Source: Micromonosporaceae bacterium KJ-029 (GTDB taxonomy: Bacteria; Actinomycetota; Actinomycetes; Mycobacteriales; Micromonosporaceae). From it: 64,000 bases of DNA. The notes under the pieces are model-generated. The model saw only the letters and a list, made by a program, of their open reading frames with translations. It made no database searches and was not told the DNA's origin. Numbering within the stretch: position 1 is the first letter of the stretch; each line of letters begins with the position of its first letter. The DNA lies in contig BIFP01000021.1 of NCBI GenBank assembly GCA_005402585.1, positions 186,001 to 250,000 of the forward strand, read 5' to 3'. This document shows, one piece after another, positions 45,488-53,976 of this stretch. A program made the position numbers and the translations under genes.

Positions 45488-47839
45488 TCAGCCGCGCTGC
45501 TCCGCGTACGCCGCCAGCCAGGCCACCTGGGCCGGGTCCAGGGACGGGCGCACCCGCGCCCGGGCTGTCTCGACGTGCGCGGCGGTGACCGTGGTGGCGG
45601 TCAGCGACTCGCGCATCGCGGCCAGCGCCGCCTCCCGGACCAGGGCGGCACAGTCGGCGGCCGAGAAGCCGTCCAGATCGGCGCCGAGCGCGGGGAGGTC
45701 GACGTCCTCGGCGAGCGGTACGTTGCGCGCCGTGGCGCGCAGGATCTCCGCCCGCGCGTCGGCGTCCGGTGGCGGCACGTAGACCAGCCGCTCCAGCCGC
45801 CCGGGGCGCAGCAGCGCCGGATCGACCAGGTCGGGCCGGTTGGTCGCGCCGATCACCACGACGTTGCGCAGCGCCTCCACCCCGTCCAGCTCGGTGAGCA
45901 GCGAGGCGACCACCCGGTCGGTGGTGCCACCGTCGGTGGCCTGGCCGCGTACCGGGGCCAGGGCGTCCACCTCGTCCAGGAAGACCAGCGTCGGGGCGGC
46001 CTCCCGGGCCCGACGGAACAGTTCCCGCACCGCGCGTTCGCTCTCGCCGACCCACTTCGACAGCAGCTCGGCGCCCTTGACCGACAGCACGTTCGCCCGG
46101 CCGGACCCGGCCAGCGCGGTCACCAGGTACGTCTTGCCGCAGCCGGGCGGCCCGTAGAGCAGCACGCCGCGCGGCGGCTGCACGCCGAGCCGGGCGAACG
46201 TGTCCGGGTAGGTCAGCGGCCACAGCACCGACTCGGTCAGCGTCTGCTTGACCTCCACCAGGTCACCGACGTCGTCGAGGGTCACCTGGGCGATTTCGAG
46301 GGTGGAGGCGGCCATGGTGGTCGGCCGTACCACCTCCAGCGCGGCGGTGAAGTCGGCCATCCCGACCGTCGGTGTCTGCGCCGACTTCTGCCGCAGCGCC
46401 GCGCGTACCCCGGCCTCGCGGACCAGGGCGGCCAGGTCGGCGGCGACGAAACCAGGGGTACGCGCCGCGACCTCGTCCAGTCGGACGTCGTCCGCGAGCG
46501 GTACCGGGCGGGTCAGCACGGTCAACTGCTCCCGGCGCAGGGCGGCGTCCGGCAGCGGGACGTCGATCCGCAGCGAGAGCAGATCGGGGGCGCGTACCGC
46601 CGGGTCGACGGCCTCCGGCCGGCTGGTGGTGCAGACCACCGCCGCTCCGCCGCGGACGATCTGTGCCAGGCACTGGCGGAACACGGTCGCCACCGGTCCC
46701 GGCGTGTCCGCCGGGGCCAGCGCCTCGACGTCGGTGACCAGCAGCACGGCCGGCCCCCCGGTGAGCACCTCGGCGGTCGCGGCCCGGAGCCGCCCGGCGG
46801 CGGAGGAGTTGCTCAGCGCGGCGACCTCGGGTGCCCAGATCGGGTGCACCCGGGCGCCGACCTGGGCGGCCACCGCCCGGACCAGCGCCGACTTGCCCGA
46901 ACCTGCCGGCCCGCTGACGAGTACCCCGAGCGCGATCGTGGTGCCCAGCCGGCCGAGCACCTCCCGGTGGTGGAAGCCGAGGTCGAGCAGCTCGGTCAAC
47001 TCCTCGGCCTGGGAGCGCAGACCGGGCAGCTCGTCGACCGACGGGGCTTGCCCCTCGTCCACCCCGCCACCGGTCCAGGAGGCCGCCTCCGCTTCCCCGC
47101 CGGTTGTCCAGACCTCCCCGGCCGTGGTGCGCGGCCCGGCGGTGCTGGCGGCACCGGTGCCCGCCGCCGGCCAGCCGGTCGGGTGCGTTCCGCCGCTGGT
47201 GGCCAGACCGGCGGAGACAGCGGTCGCGGACCGGCCGGTCACCGGGCCGGCGTCGCCGTGGGTGGCCGGGCCGTGTTCCCAACCGACGAGCGTGTCCATG
47301 GTGACCAGCGCGCCCGGGTCGGGTTCGGCGGCGACGACCCGGAGCAGGGTGCTGGTCCAGGCGTAGCCGACGCGGGTGGAGAGGCTGCGCCGGGCGGCCT
47401 CGACCAGGGTGCGCGTCGAGGCGTCCGGCAGCACGTCCTGGGGCAGCAGTGAGACGTCGTCCCCGGCGGTGACGACCTTGCCGAGCAGCGCCAGCCGCAG
47501 CATCTCCGGGGAGACCACCGCGACGATCTCCGCCGGCCCGGCGAGCAGCACCCGGCGAGCCGGGGTGACCGGGGTCGGGCTCACCCGCACCTGCCCGCCG
47601 TCGCGGACGCCGAGGTTGCCCAGCATCAGGTCGTCGGCGTGCAGCAGGGCCGCGCTCGCGGCCGGCTCGGCCGGCGCGACGATGCCGGCGGTCATCCGCC
47701 GGCCGGTCAGCCGGACCGGATCACCCGGCCGCAGCGCCAGCGCGGTGAGCGCCTCGGGGTGCAGCCGGACGATGCCGCGCCGGGCGTCCAGCGCGGCCGG
47801 CCGCAGGCTAGCGGTCAGGGTCAGCTCGGGTTCGCCCAC
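45488..47839 (-). CDS. CDC48/VAT-like double AAA+ ATPase
   Basis: 783 residues from GTG 47839. The N-terminal CDC48_N-like double-psi barrel region (1-170) is followed by a Gly/Thr/Ala-rich linker (about 190-265). First AAA domain: Walker A SGPAGSGKSALV, but the Walker B position reads LLVTDVEALAP, where family members have IDEIDAIAP, so the catalytic Asp-Glu is Thr-Asp. Second AAA domain: Walker A YGPPGCGKTYLV and intact Walker B LVFLDEVDALAP, SRH GATNRPDLVDPALLRPGRLE. It should form a hexameric unfoldase powered mainly by the second ring. Last gene of the conservon run, 35 bases after the preceding stop. Confidence 0.93.
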   Translation of the reverse strand: MGEPELTLTASLRPAALDARRGIVRLHPEALTALALRPGDPVRLTGRRMTAGIVAPAEPAASAALLHADDLMLGNLGVRDGGQVRVSPTPVTPARRVLLAGPAEIVAVVSPEMLRLALLGKVVTAGDDVSLLPQDVLPDASTRTLVEAARRSLSTRVGYAWTSTLLRVVAAEPDPGALVTMDTLVGWEHGPATHGDAGPVTGRSATAVSAGLATSGGTHPTGWPAAGTGAASTAGPRTTAGEVWTTGGEAEAASWTGGGVDEGQAPSVDELPGLRSQAEELTELLDLGFHHREVLGRLGTTIALGVLVSGPAGSGKSALVRAVAAQVGARVHPIWAPEVAALSNSSAAGRLRAATAEVLTGGPAVLLVTDVEALAPADTPGPVATVFRQCLAQIVRGGAAVVCTTSRPEAVDPAVRAPDLLSLRIDVPLPDAALRREQLTVLTRPVPLADDVRLDEVAARTPGFVAADLAALVREAGVRAALRQKSAQTPTVGMADFTAALEVVRPTTMAASTLEIAQVTLDDVGDLVEVKQTLTESVLWPLTYPDTFARLGVQPPRGVLLYGPPGCGKTYLVTALAGSGRANVLSVKGAELLSKWVGESERAVRELFRRAREAAPTLVFLDEVDALAPVRGQATDGGTTDRVVASLLTELDGVEALRNVVVIGATNRPDLVDPALLRPGRLERLVYVPPPDADARAEILRATARNVPLAEDVDLPALGADLDGFSAADCAALVREAALAAMRESLTATTVTAAHVETARARVRPSLDPAQVAWLAAYAEQRG

Positions 47840-47874
47840 CGTCCGACCTTAACGGCATGGGCCGTCTGCTCCGG

Positions 47875-48396
47875 TCAGCCCGGTGTCTGCTCGCCGGTGA
47901 GCAGGGACGGATCGCGCCGGATCAGCTCGGCCAGCCGGGCCGCAGGGTCCGCGCTCAGCCCCTCCTGGCCGGCGGACCAGCCGGGTACGGTGTTCGACGA
48001 CATCGGCCAGGCCGGTGGCGGCGTACTGGGCTGCCCGCTGACCGTGACCTCCGGACCGCTCCAGGCCACCCGTAGGTCGTACGCCTGCCCGTCGTGGTCG
48101 ATCCGGGCCGTGACGGCCGTCCCCGGGTGAGCCGCGACGACCGCGTAAAGCGCAGCGGCGAAGTCCTCCACGACGTGGCGTGGCGGTGCCTCGTGGGCCG
48201 GCTCGCGGACCCCCGCCCATCCCGGCCCCGCGTTACGGCCCTCGGTCCGGCTGGCACCGTGACCCGGCGTACGGCCTGGCTGCGGCTGCGGGCCGGACTG
48301 GTCGTCGGCCGTCGTGGTCGGGTCCGCGGACCGGCGGCGCAGCGCCTCCTCGCGCCGGCGCATCCGGGCCAGGGTCTCGTCCAGTCCGTCTCTCAT
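47875..48396 (-). CDS. Hypothetical protein between conservon and AAA ATPase
   Basis: 173 residues from ATG 48396. Helical, charged start (MRDGLDETLARMRRREEALR), a disordered middle (30-75), and a folded-looking C-terminal half: RHVVEDFAAALYAVVAAHPG, then TARIDHDGQAYDLRVAWSGP, ending with AARLAELIRRDPSLL. No family recognised. It sits 41 bases after the GTPase stop and 35 bases before the AAA start, so it is probably part of the same transcript. Confidence 0.6.
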   Translation of the reverse strand: MRDGLDETLARMRRREEALRRRSADPTTTADDQSGPQPQPGRTPGHGASRTEGRNAGPGWAGVREPAHEAPPRHVVEDFAAALYAVVAAHPGTAVTARIDHDGQAYDLRVAWSGPEVTVSGQPSTPPPAWPMSSNTVPGWSAGQEGLSADPAARLAELIRRDPSLLTGEQTPG

Positions 48397-48437
48397 TGGC
48401 CTCACCCCTTCTCACGAGGGGCCGCGAGCCGGTCGGC

Positions 48438-49199
48438 TCAGGCCCGGTTGTCCCGGGTGGCCCGATCCAGCGCCCGGTCCAGGACGACCAGCAGGGCGTC
48501 CCTAACCGAGAGTCGGTCCCGGGCGTCGAATTGCACAAGGGGTACGTGTTCGCCGATCGCCAGCGCCCAGCGGATCGCGTTCAGGTCGTGCGCCAGCCGA
48601 CCGTCGAAGGCGTTCACCCCGACCACGAACGGCATCCCCGCCCGTTCGAAGAAGTCGATCGCCGGGTAGCAGTCGTCCAGCCGGGCACTGTCGACCACTA
48701 CCAGCGCGCCGAGGGCTCCCCGGGCGAGGTCGTCCCACATGAAGCCGAAGCGGGCCTGGCCCGGCGTGCCGAACAGGTAGAGCTTCAGGCTGCGGTCGAT
48801 GGTGACGCAGCCGAAGTCCATCGCCACCGTGGTGGTGGTCTTCGCGGAGCGTTGTCCCGGGTCGTCGACACCGATCCCGGCGCTGGTCATCTCCGCCTCG
48901 GTGGTCAGCGGGACGATCTCGGAGATCGAACTCACGGTGGTCGTCTTGCCGACACCGAAGCCGCCGGCGATCAGGATCTTGACCGGGATCGGCGGTGCCG
49001 GGCGCGGCGGGCCGGCCGGGGCGGGTGTCGCGGCCGGCGACCGGTACGGCGGCGCCGGGGGAGGGGACGGCGGTGGTGTCGCGGCCCGCGCGGGCGGCGG
49101 AATGGGCGCGGGGCCGCCGTAGCGGGCCGCGGCGCTGTTGCCGGCGAGCGCGCCCTGTGGGGCGACCGGCCAGTCAGGAGATCGCACGGAGTCCATCAA
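48438..49199 (-). CDS. Conservon GTPase (CvnD/MglA-like)
   Basis: 253 residues from ATG 49199 (or 49196), overlapping the DUF742 gene by 26 bases. A Pro/Ala-rich N-terminal extension of about 70 residues precedes a small GTPase: P-loop IAGGFGVGKTTTVSS, switch region TTVAMDFGCVTIDRSLKLYL then FGTPGQARFGFMW (G3, DxxG replaced by GTPGQ as usual in this family), and VVGVNAFDG (G4-like NxxD written as NAFD). C-terminal helix LLVVLDRALDRA. Works with roadblock and DUF742 proteins downstream of a sensor kinase. The long N-terminal extension is unusual; most CvnD proteins start near the P-loop. Confidence 0.92.
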   Translation of the reverse strand: MMDSVRSPDWPVAPQGALAGNSAAARYGGPAPIPPPARAATPPPSPPPAPPYRSPAATPAPAGPPRPAPPIPVKILIAGGFGVGKTTTVSSISEIVPLTTEAEMTSAGIGVDDPGQRSAKTTTTVAMDFGCVTIDRSLKLYLFGTPGQARFGFMWDDLARGALGALVVVDSARLDDCYPAIDFFERAGMPFVVGVNAFDGRLAHDLNAIRWALAIGEHVPLVQFDARDRLSVRDALLVVLDRALDRATRDNRA

Positions 49200-49656
49200 T
49201 CACTCGAAGGATGACGTCGGGGTTGAGGGCGTTGCCGGCGTCGGTGACGTGTATGTCCAGATGGCCGGCGGCCCGCAGGTCGCCCACCAGGACCCGGGCC
49301 ACGCCGAAATGCAATCGGGTCCTGGCGGAGATCTCGGCGACCGAGATCGGCTCACCGCAGAGCGCCACGATCGACTGGTGTTCCGGGGGCAGCCGGGCGG
49401 CCGTGACGCTCCACGGTTCGCTGGTCGGCCGTGCGGTCACCTGGGTCTCCAGGCCGATCGCCGGATCGACGCCGGCCACCCGGCCGGCGGTGAGCACGAA
49501 CGGGCGGGGGCCGGTCGGCCCGGCCACCTCGGGTTCCGGTCCGGCCGCCGCCGGTGCGCCCGCCGTCCCGGTGTCCCGGGCCGGAGCGGGTTCGTCCAGG
49601 TAGGGCCGGATCCGCACGACCGGCTCCGGGTCCGCACCGGCGACGTCGGGACTCAC
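49174..49656 (-). CDS. DUF742 protein (CvnC-like)
   Basis: 160 residues from GTG 49656, which overlaps the roadblock stop as GTGA. A disordered N-terminal part is followed by the DUF742 winged-helix-like domain: RPFVLTAGRVAG, LPPEHQSIVALCGEPISVAE, ISARTRLHFGVARVLVGDLR, and the final NPDVILRVIDGLRAIS. Third component of the conservon. Confidence 0.93.
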   Translation of the reverse strand: MSPDVAGADPEPVVRIRPYLDEPAPARDTGTAGAPAAAGPEPEVAGPTGPRPFVLTAGRVAGVDPAIGLETQVTARPTSEPWSVTAARLPPEHQSIVALCGEPISVAEISARTRLHFGVARVLVGDLRAAGHLDIHVTDAGNALNPDVILRVIDGLRAIS

Positions 49657-50135
49657 TGCTGTACGGAGTTCTTGAGTTCGGCGATCAGACGCGGGGTGAG
49701 CGCCCCACCGGCCCGACCGGTGAAGAGGGTCATCTCGTAGGCGACGGTGCCCAGGTTGGCCGATCGGTCGGCGACCACGCCGAGCACCGAGCCGCTGCTG
49801 ATCGCGCTGATCAGCAGGTAGCCCTCGGCCATGTCCACGACGACCCGGTTCAACCCACCGAGCTTGTACCAGCTGGCGGCGCCGCCGGCCAGGCTGGTCA
49901 TCCCGGACACGACCGCGGCGAGCCGCTCCGCGTTGGACCGGTCCTTGATCGCGGACATGGCCATCAGCAGCCCGTCCGACGACACGGCGATCGCCTCCAG
50001 CACCCCGGCCGTGCCCGAGGTAAAGGAATCCAGGAGCCAGTTGAAGGTCCGTGCCTCCGCGCTCAGTTCGCCGGTGGGCTCGGATCCACCCTGGTGGTCG
50101 AGGTTGTCGTGCAGGAAAGAGCTGGTCACCGTCAT
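49653..50135 (-). CDS. Roadblock/LC7 protein (CvnB-like)
   Basis: 160 residues from ATG 50135, overlapping the kinase stop as ATGA. The roadblock fold is seen in ARTFNWLLDSFTSGTAGVLE, AIAVSSDGLLMAMS, GLNRVVVDMAEGYLLISAIS and SGSVLGVVADRSANLGTVAY. Such proteins act as GTPase partners of CvnD. The N-terminal 28 residues are slightly longer than usual. Confidence 0.93.
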   Translation of the reverse strand: MTVTSSFLHDNLDHQGGSEPTGELSAEARTFNWLLDSFTSGTAGVLEAIAVSSDGLLMAMSAIKDRSNAERLAAVVSGMTSLAGGAASWYKLGGLNRVVVDMAEGYLLISAISSGSVLGVVADRSANLGTVAYEMTLFTGRAGGALTPRLIAELKNSVQQ

Positions 50136-52480
50136 GATCCTTCGTTCCGGCGGGCTGGACTGACTTCTCGCAGAGCGCGGGCGACGCCGGCCTCGAAGGA
50201 GTTGAGGAGGTCGCGGACCTCGGCCGGATCACCGGGGCAATGGCCGACGGCCTCCGCCGGCGCGCTGTCGAGCAGGTTCGCTCCGGGCACCCGCCGGTTC
50301 AGGCTGGGCCGCGCCGGCGGGTCCGGGGCGTCCCGCGAGGGGCGGCGGGGCAGGCCGGCACGGGTCAGCGGGGCCTGCGCCGCGTCCTGCCCGCCGGCGC
50401 CGCCGAAGGCGTCCCACGTTTCGGCGGACTCCATGCTCCGGCTGGCGCGGGCGAGCAGGGCGGGATCGAAGGCGGGCGGTGCGGGGTGGCCCGGGACGGG
50501 CGAGGGCGCCGCGGTCACCGCGAGCCGCCGCCCGTCCCGGGTGGTGTCGAGCGCGGCGGCGGGGGAGCGCCGGTCGCGATCGGGCACCGTCGCCCAGGCC
50601 ACGGTCACCCCGGCGCGGTCGGCGCGCCGTTGGATCACCGCGGCCTGCGGGATGTCCACCTGGGCGGTGAGCCCGCCGCCGGCGGTGGGGACGAGACTGA
50701 CCGTCCACCCGTGCCGGCGGGCCAGCCGGCCCACCACGAACAGCCCCAGCACCTCGGTCGGCGCCAGGTCCAGCCGCTCGCGCAGGGTGAGCCGGGAGTT
50801 CTCCTCGGCCCGTCGCTGTTCCGGCATGCCGATGCCCCGGTCGACCACGGTCAGCCGGGCGCCGTTGCCAGTCGGTTCGCCGGTCACCACCACCCGGGTG
50901 TGCGGCGGCGAGAAGGTGGTGGCGTTCTCCATCAGCTCGGCCAGCACGAGCACCAGGTCACCGACGGTGCCCGGGGCGGCGGAGAGGTCCGGTGGCACGT
51001 ACACGTCGACCCGGGTGTAGTCCTCGATCTCGCCGAGCGCGAGGCGGACCACGTCGCCCAGCGGCACCGGTGTGACGTGCGGATCCGTGCCGGCCGAACC
51101 GGAGAGCACAACCAGGCTGCCGGCGTTGCGGCGCAGCCGGCTGGAGATGTGGTCGAGCCGGTACAGGTCCTCCAGCCGGGCCGGGTCGGTCTCCTGGCTC
51201 TCCAGCCGGTCGATCAGCGCGATCTGCCGGCCGACCAGGTTCTGGGTACGCCGGCCGACGTGCCCGAACATCTGCGCGACGTTGCGTCGCCCGGCGACCT
51301 GCCGCTCGACCAGTCGGGCCGCCGTGGACTGCACCCGGTCGAAGGCCCGCGCCAGGTCGCCGATCTCGTCCCGCGCCCGGGCGTCGATAGGGTCGAGGCG
51401 GACCGGCTGGATTCTGCCGGTGTCCTCGCCGTCGGCGACCTGGACCAGTTCGGCCTCGGCGAGGCGGGCGACCCGGTCGGCCGAGCGGGTGAGCCGGGTC
51501 AGCGGCCGGGAGACCGTCCGGGCCACCGCCACGCTCAGCAACACCACGACGGCGAGGATCGCCGCCGCGGCCCCGCCCACCAGCCAGGCGGCGGTCAGCG
51601 CCCGCCGCTGCTCGGCGGTCACCTCGGCGATGACGTCCGCGACGAGCTTCTTCTCGACGAACTGGCCGAGCGTGATCATCGAGCGGGCGGACGGGAAGAC
51701 GCCGTCCAGCGACAGGTCCGCCACCGCACCGGCCGGGTCGGTCATGCTGGTGGCGACGAAGTCCGGGCTGGTCCGGGCGGCGACCGCGGCGTCGTTGAGC
51801 TGTGCCAGGGCGAGTTGCTCGGGGGTGATCAGGGCGCGGAAGCGCCGGGTTTCGGCCCGCAGGGTGGCCATGCAGGCGGCGTACGCGACGATCGTCCGTG
51901 GCGCGTTGGTCGCCTTGACCAGCACGATCAGCGTGGCGCACTGACCGAGCCCCTCGTCGGCGCGCAGCAGCCCGTCCAGGGCCAGCACCTGTCGCCCGGC
52001 GGCGGTGTCGGTGTCCACCCCGACCGGCAGCCGCAGCGCGTCGATCAACCCGACGTTGACCGGCCCGTACGCGGCAAGCACCTGGTCCGGCGTGGCGGTT
52101 CCGGCGAGCACGGCGGCGCGGATCGCGGCCAGCGTGTGTACGCCGTCCAGCGCGGTGGCGATCCGTGACGGCAGTGCCGGACCCAGTTCGATCCGCAGGT
52201 CGGCGACGCGGTCGTCGACGGTGGCCGACCGGCGGACCAGCTCGACGCGGTCGACCCGGCCGAGCAGCAGGCCGACCGAGAGCATGCGTTCCTGTTGCAG
52301 GTCCTGCACCAGGCTGCCGACCCGGCTGGCGGTCCGGACCCGGTCGGCAATGTCGCCGGCCCGCTGGGCGGCAGCCACCCGGTCGACGACCACCGGTACG
52401 GCGAGCACCAGCATGCTGATCAGGGGGATGACGACCAGCAGCGCCAGTTTGCCGCGGATCCTGAGCCTACCGAGCAGCAT
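50132..52480 (-). CDS. Conservon sensor histidine kinase with NIT-type sensor (CvnA-like)
   Basis: 782 residues from ATG 52480; the open frame extends upstream but overlaps the preceding gene and lacks homology. First membrane helix KLALLVVIPLISMLVLAVPV. A large extracellular nitrate/nitrite-sensor-like helical domain (about 35-310) contains VGSLVQDLQQERMLSVGLLL. Second helix AAWLVGGAAAAILAVVVLLS. HAMP region VARTVSRPLTRLTRSADRVA. Dimerisation helix NVAQMFGHVGRRTQNLVGRQ without a clear phospho-His of the standard HisKA type. HATPase with N-box LVLAELMENATTFSPP and G-box VDRGIGMPEQ. The C-terminal 170 residues are disordered and Pro/Ala-rich. Starts 14 bases before the stop of the upstream sensor-like gene. 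Confidence 0.93.
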   Translation of the reverse strand: MLLGRLRIRGKLALLVVIPLISMLVLAVPVVVDRVAAAQRAGDIADRVRTASRVGSLVQDLQQERMLSVGLLLGRVDRVELVRRSATVDDRVADLRIELGPALPSRIATALDGVHTLAAIRAAVLAGTATPDQVLAAYGPVNVGLIDALRLPVGVDTDTAAGRQVLALDGLLRADEGLGQCATLIVLVKATNAPRTIVAYAACMATLRAETRRFRALITPEQLALAQLNDAAVAARTSPDFVATSMTDPAGAVADLSLDGVFPSARSMITLGQFVEKKLVADVIAEVTAEQRRALTAAWLVGGAAAAILAVVVLLSVAVARTVSRPLTRLTRSADRVARLAEAELVQVADGEDTGRIQPVRLDPIDARARDEIGDLARAFDRVQSTAARLVERQVAGRRNVAQMFGHVGRRTQNLVGRQIALIDRLESQETDPARLEDLYRLDHISSRLRRNAGSLVVLSGSAGTDPHVTPVPLGDVVRLALGEIEDYTRVDVYVPPDLSAAPGTVGDLVLVLAELMENATTFSPPHTRVVVTGEPTGNGARLTVVDRGIGMPEQRRAEENSRLTLRERLDLAPTEVLGLFVVGRLARRHGWTVSLVPTAGGGLTAQVDIPQAAVIQRRADRAGVTVAWATVPDRDRRSPAAALDTTRDGRRLAVTAAPSPVPGHPAPPAFDPALLARASRSMESAETWDAFGGAGGQDAAQAPLTRAGLPRRPSRDAPDPPARPSLNRRVPGANLLDSAPAEAVGHCPGDPAEVRDLLNSFEAGVARALREVSPARRNEGS

Positions 52481-53597
52481 CGAAGGCCCCCCACCGCGCC
52501 GGCTCGGGTTGGTGGCCGCCCTCGGCGGGCACCAGCGGTCGGGGCTGGGACTGCGGCTCCGCGTGCGCCTCGGCGTCCCGCCGGGTGGACCGGCGGGCCG
52601 CGACGAGCAGCACCCCACCGAGGACGGCCAGCAGCAGGGCGGCGGCAGCGGCGACGCCGGCCGCCAGTTGCCGGTCCCGGTCCTGCCGATCGATCCGGTC
52701 GGCGAGCAGCGCGTCGAGTTCGCCGAGGATGACCGGCGCCAGCTCCCGGGCGGTCGACTGGGCGATGGTCCGGGCGCCACCGAGTTCCGCGAGATTCAGC
52801 CCCCCGCGACCGTTCGGTGTGGAGTGCGCGGCCAGCGACTCCACCGCGCGCTGGTACGGGTCCAGCGGGGTGAGCACGCTGGGCCCGAGCTTGGTGCTCT
52901 CCGAGTTCTCCAGCGCGGCGCGCAGATCGGTGACCACCTCGGCGGCGGAACCCAGCGCGGCCACCCGGAGCGCGGCCAGCTCGGACAGGGTGCGTTCGCG
53001 CTCGTCGGCGGCCCGGCGGGAGGCCAGCACGGCGAAGTCGGCCAGCCGACCGGTGGCCACCATCGCCGCCGGCAGGTCCTGGCCCACGGCGGACTGGAGG
53101 AAAAACGAGTCCGGCTCCGCATCGTGGATCAGACCGGCGGACTCCCGTACCTTGCGGTGCAGCGCCAGCAACAGGTCGGCGACCTCGACGTACGCCGGGA
53201 AGGCCGCCTCCGGGTCGGTCGGGTGCCGGTCGCCCAGTGCCTCGATCTTGGCCCGCAGCCCGGCCCAGCGCTCCTGGCTGCGCAGCTCGGTACCGATCCG
53301 GGCGTCGACCTCGGCGACCTCCTCGACCGCGCGGCCCAGTTCCGACCGGTCGACCGATCGACCGGTCACGGCCGCGGTCTGGGCGGACACCAGCGCGTCG
53401 GTCATCGGGGCGAGCGCCCGCAGGTACGCCACGCCCAGCCGTTCCCGGACGGCGAGGTCCCGGGTGTCGCCGGTCAGCCGCCAGTTCTGCGTCAACTGCA
53501 GGCCCAGCGGTACCAGTAGGGCGACGACCAGCAGGAACGGTGCCACGCGGCCCGCTGCGGAGGGCCGTCGACGGACCCGCGGCGCGGGGACGGTCAT
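52467..53597 (-). CDS. Two-membrane-segment sensor-like protein preceding CvnA
   Basis: 376 residues from ATG 53597. Helix FLLVVALLVPLGLQLT near residue 21. An extracellular all-helical domain (about 40-310) is comparable in size to the NIT domain of the next protein, with VRERLGVAYLRALAPMTDAL and LNLAELGGARTIAQSTAREL. Second helix LAAGVAAAAALLLAVLGGVL (about 318-337) and a short cytoplasmic tail. It has no kinase, HAMP or cyclase domain, so it is either a co-receptor for the kinase or a sensor remnant. The gene overlaps the kinase gene by 14 bases, implying joint expression. First gene of the run. Confidence 0.65.
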   Translation of the reverse strand: MTVPAPRVRRRPSAAGRVAPFLLVVALLVPLGLQLTQNWRLTGDTRDLAVRERLGVAYLRALAPMTDALVSAQTAAVTGRSVDRSELGRAVEEVAEVDARIGTELRSQERWAGLRAKIEALGDRHPTDPEAAFPAYVEVADLLLALHRKVRESAGLIHDAEPDSFFLQSAVGQDLPAAMVATGRLADFAVLASRRAADERERTLSELAALRVAALGSAAEVVTDLRAALENSESTKLGPSVLTPLDPYQRAVESLAAHSTPNGRGGLNLAELGGARTIAQSTARELAPVILGELDALLADRIDRQDRDRQLAAGVAAAAALLLAVLGGVLLVAARRSTRRDAEAHAEPQSQPRPLVPAEGGHQPEPARWGAFDAAR

Positions 53598-53976
53598 TGT
53601 GGTCTGTCTCCTCGAACGGAGGGAAGGGAGAGCCTCTGCGGCGCCGGATCAGCCATCGAGTCCTGTGCACCGGACCGGAAACTAGTCGACCCGTACGCAG
53701 GGAGGCCGCCCACGTTCAGTCAGGTTCGCGTCACTTCGCGCATGGTCACCTGTCGTCTCTCCGGTAGACACGCTGTGTCCCACTCCAGCGGGTGACATGG
53801 ATGCATCGAGCCCGGTTTGCAGCGGATGATCGGAATTCACGTGATCCGAACTCGTCTCGCGGAACGCCGCCGGAGATCGCCCCGTCGCCCCGTGCCGGCC
53901 GCCCTATGGGGCAATGCGGACGGACGTACGGTGGATCCCAGCTAATACCCAGGAACCGCGCCGTACCGTGTGCCGC
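53598..53976. other. Divergent intergenic region, nothing clear
   Basis: 379 bases between the conservon run and the hydrolase-ABC gene. It must hold the promoters of both. I see no convincing -35/-10 pair, hairpin or small gene; AATTCACGTGATCCGAA near 53835 is a partly symmetric AT-richer patch. Confidence 0.4.
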
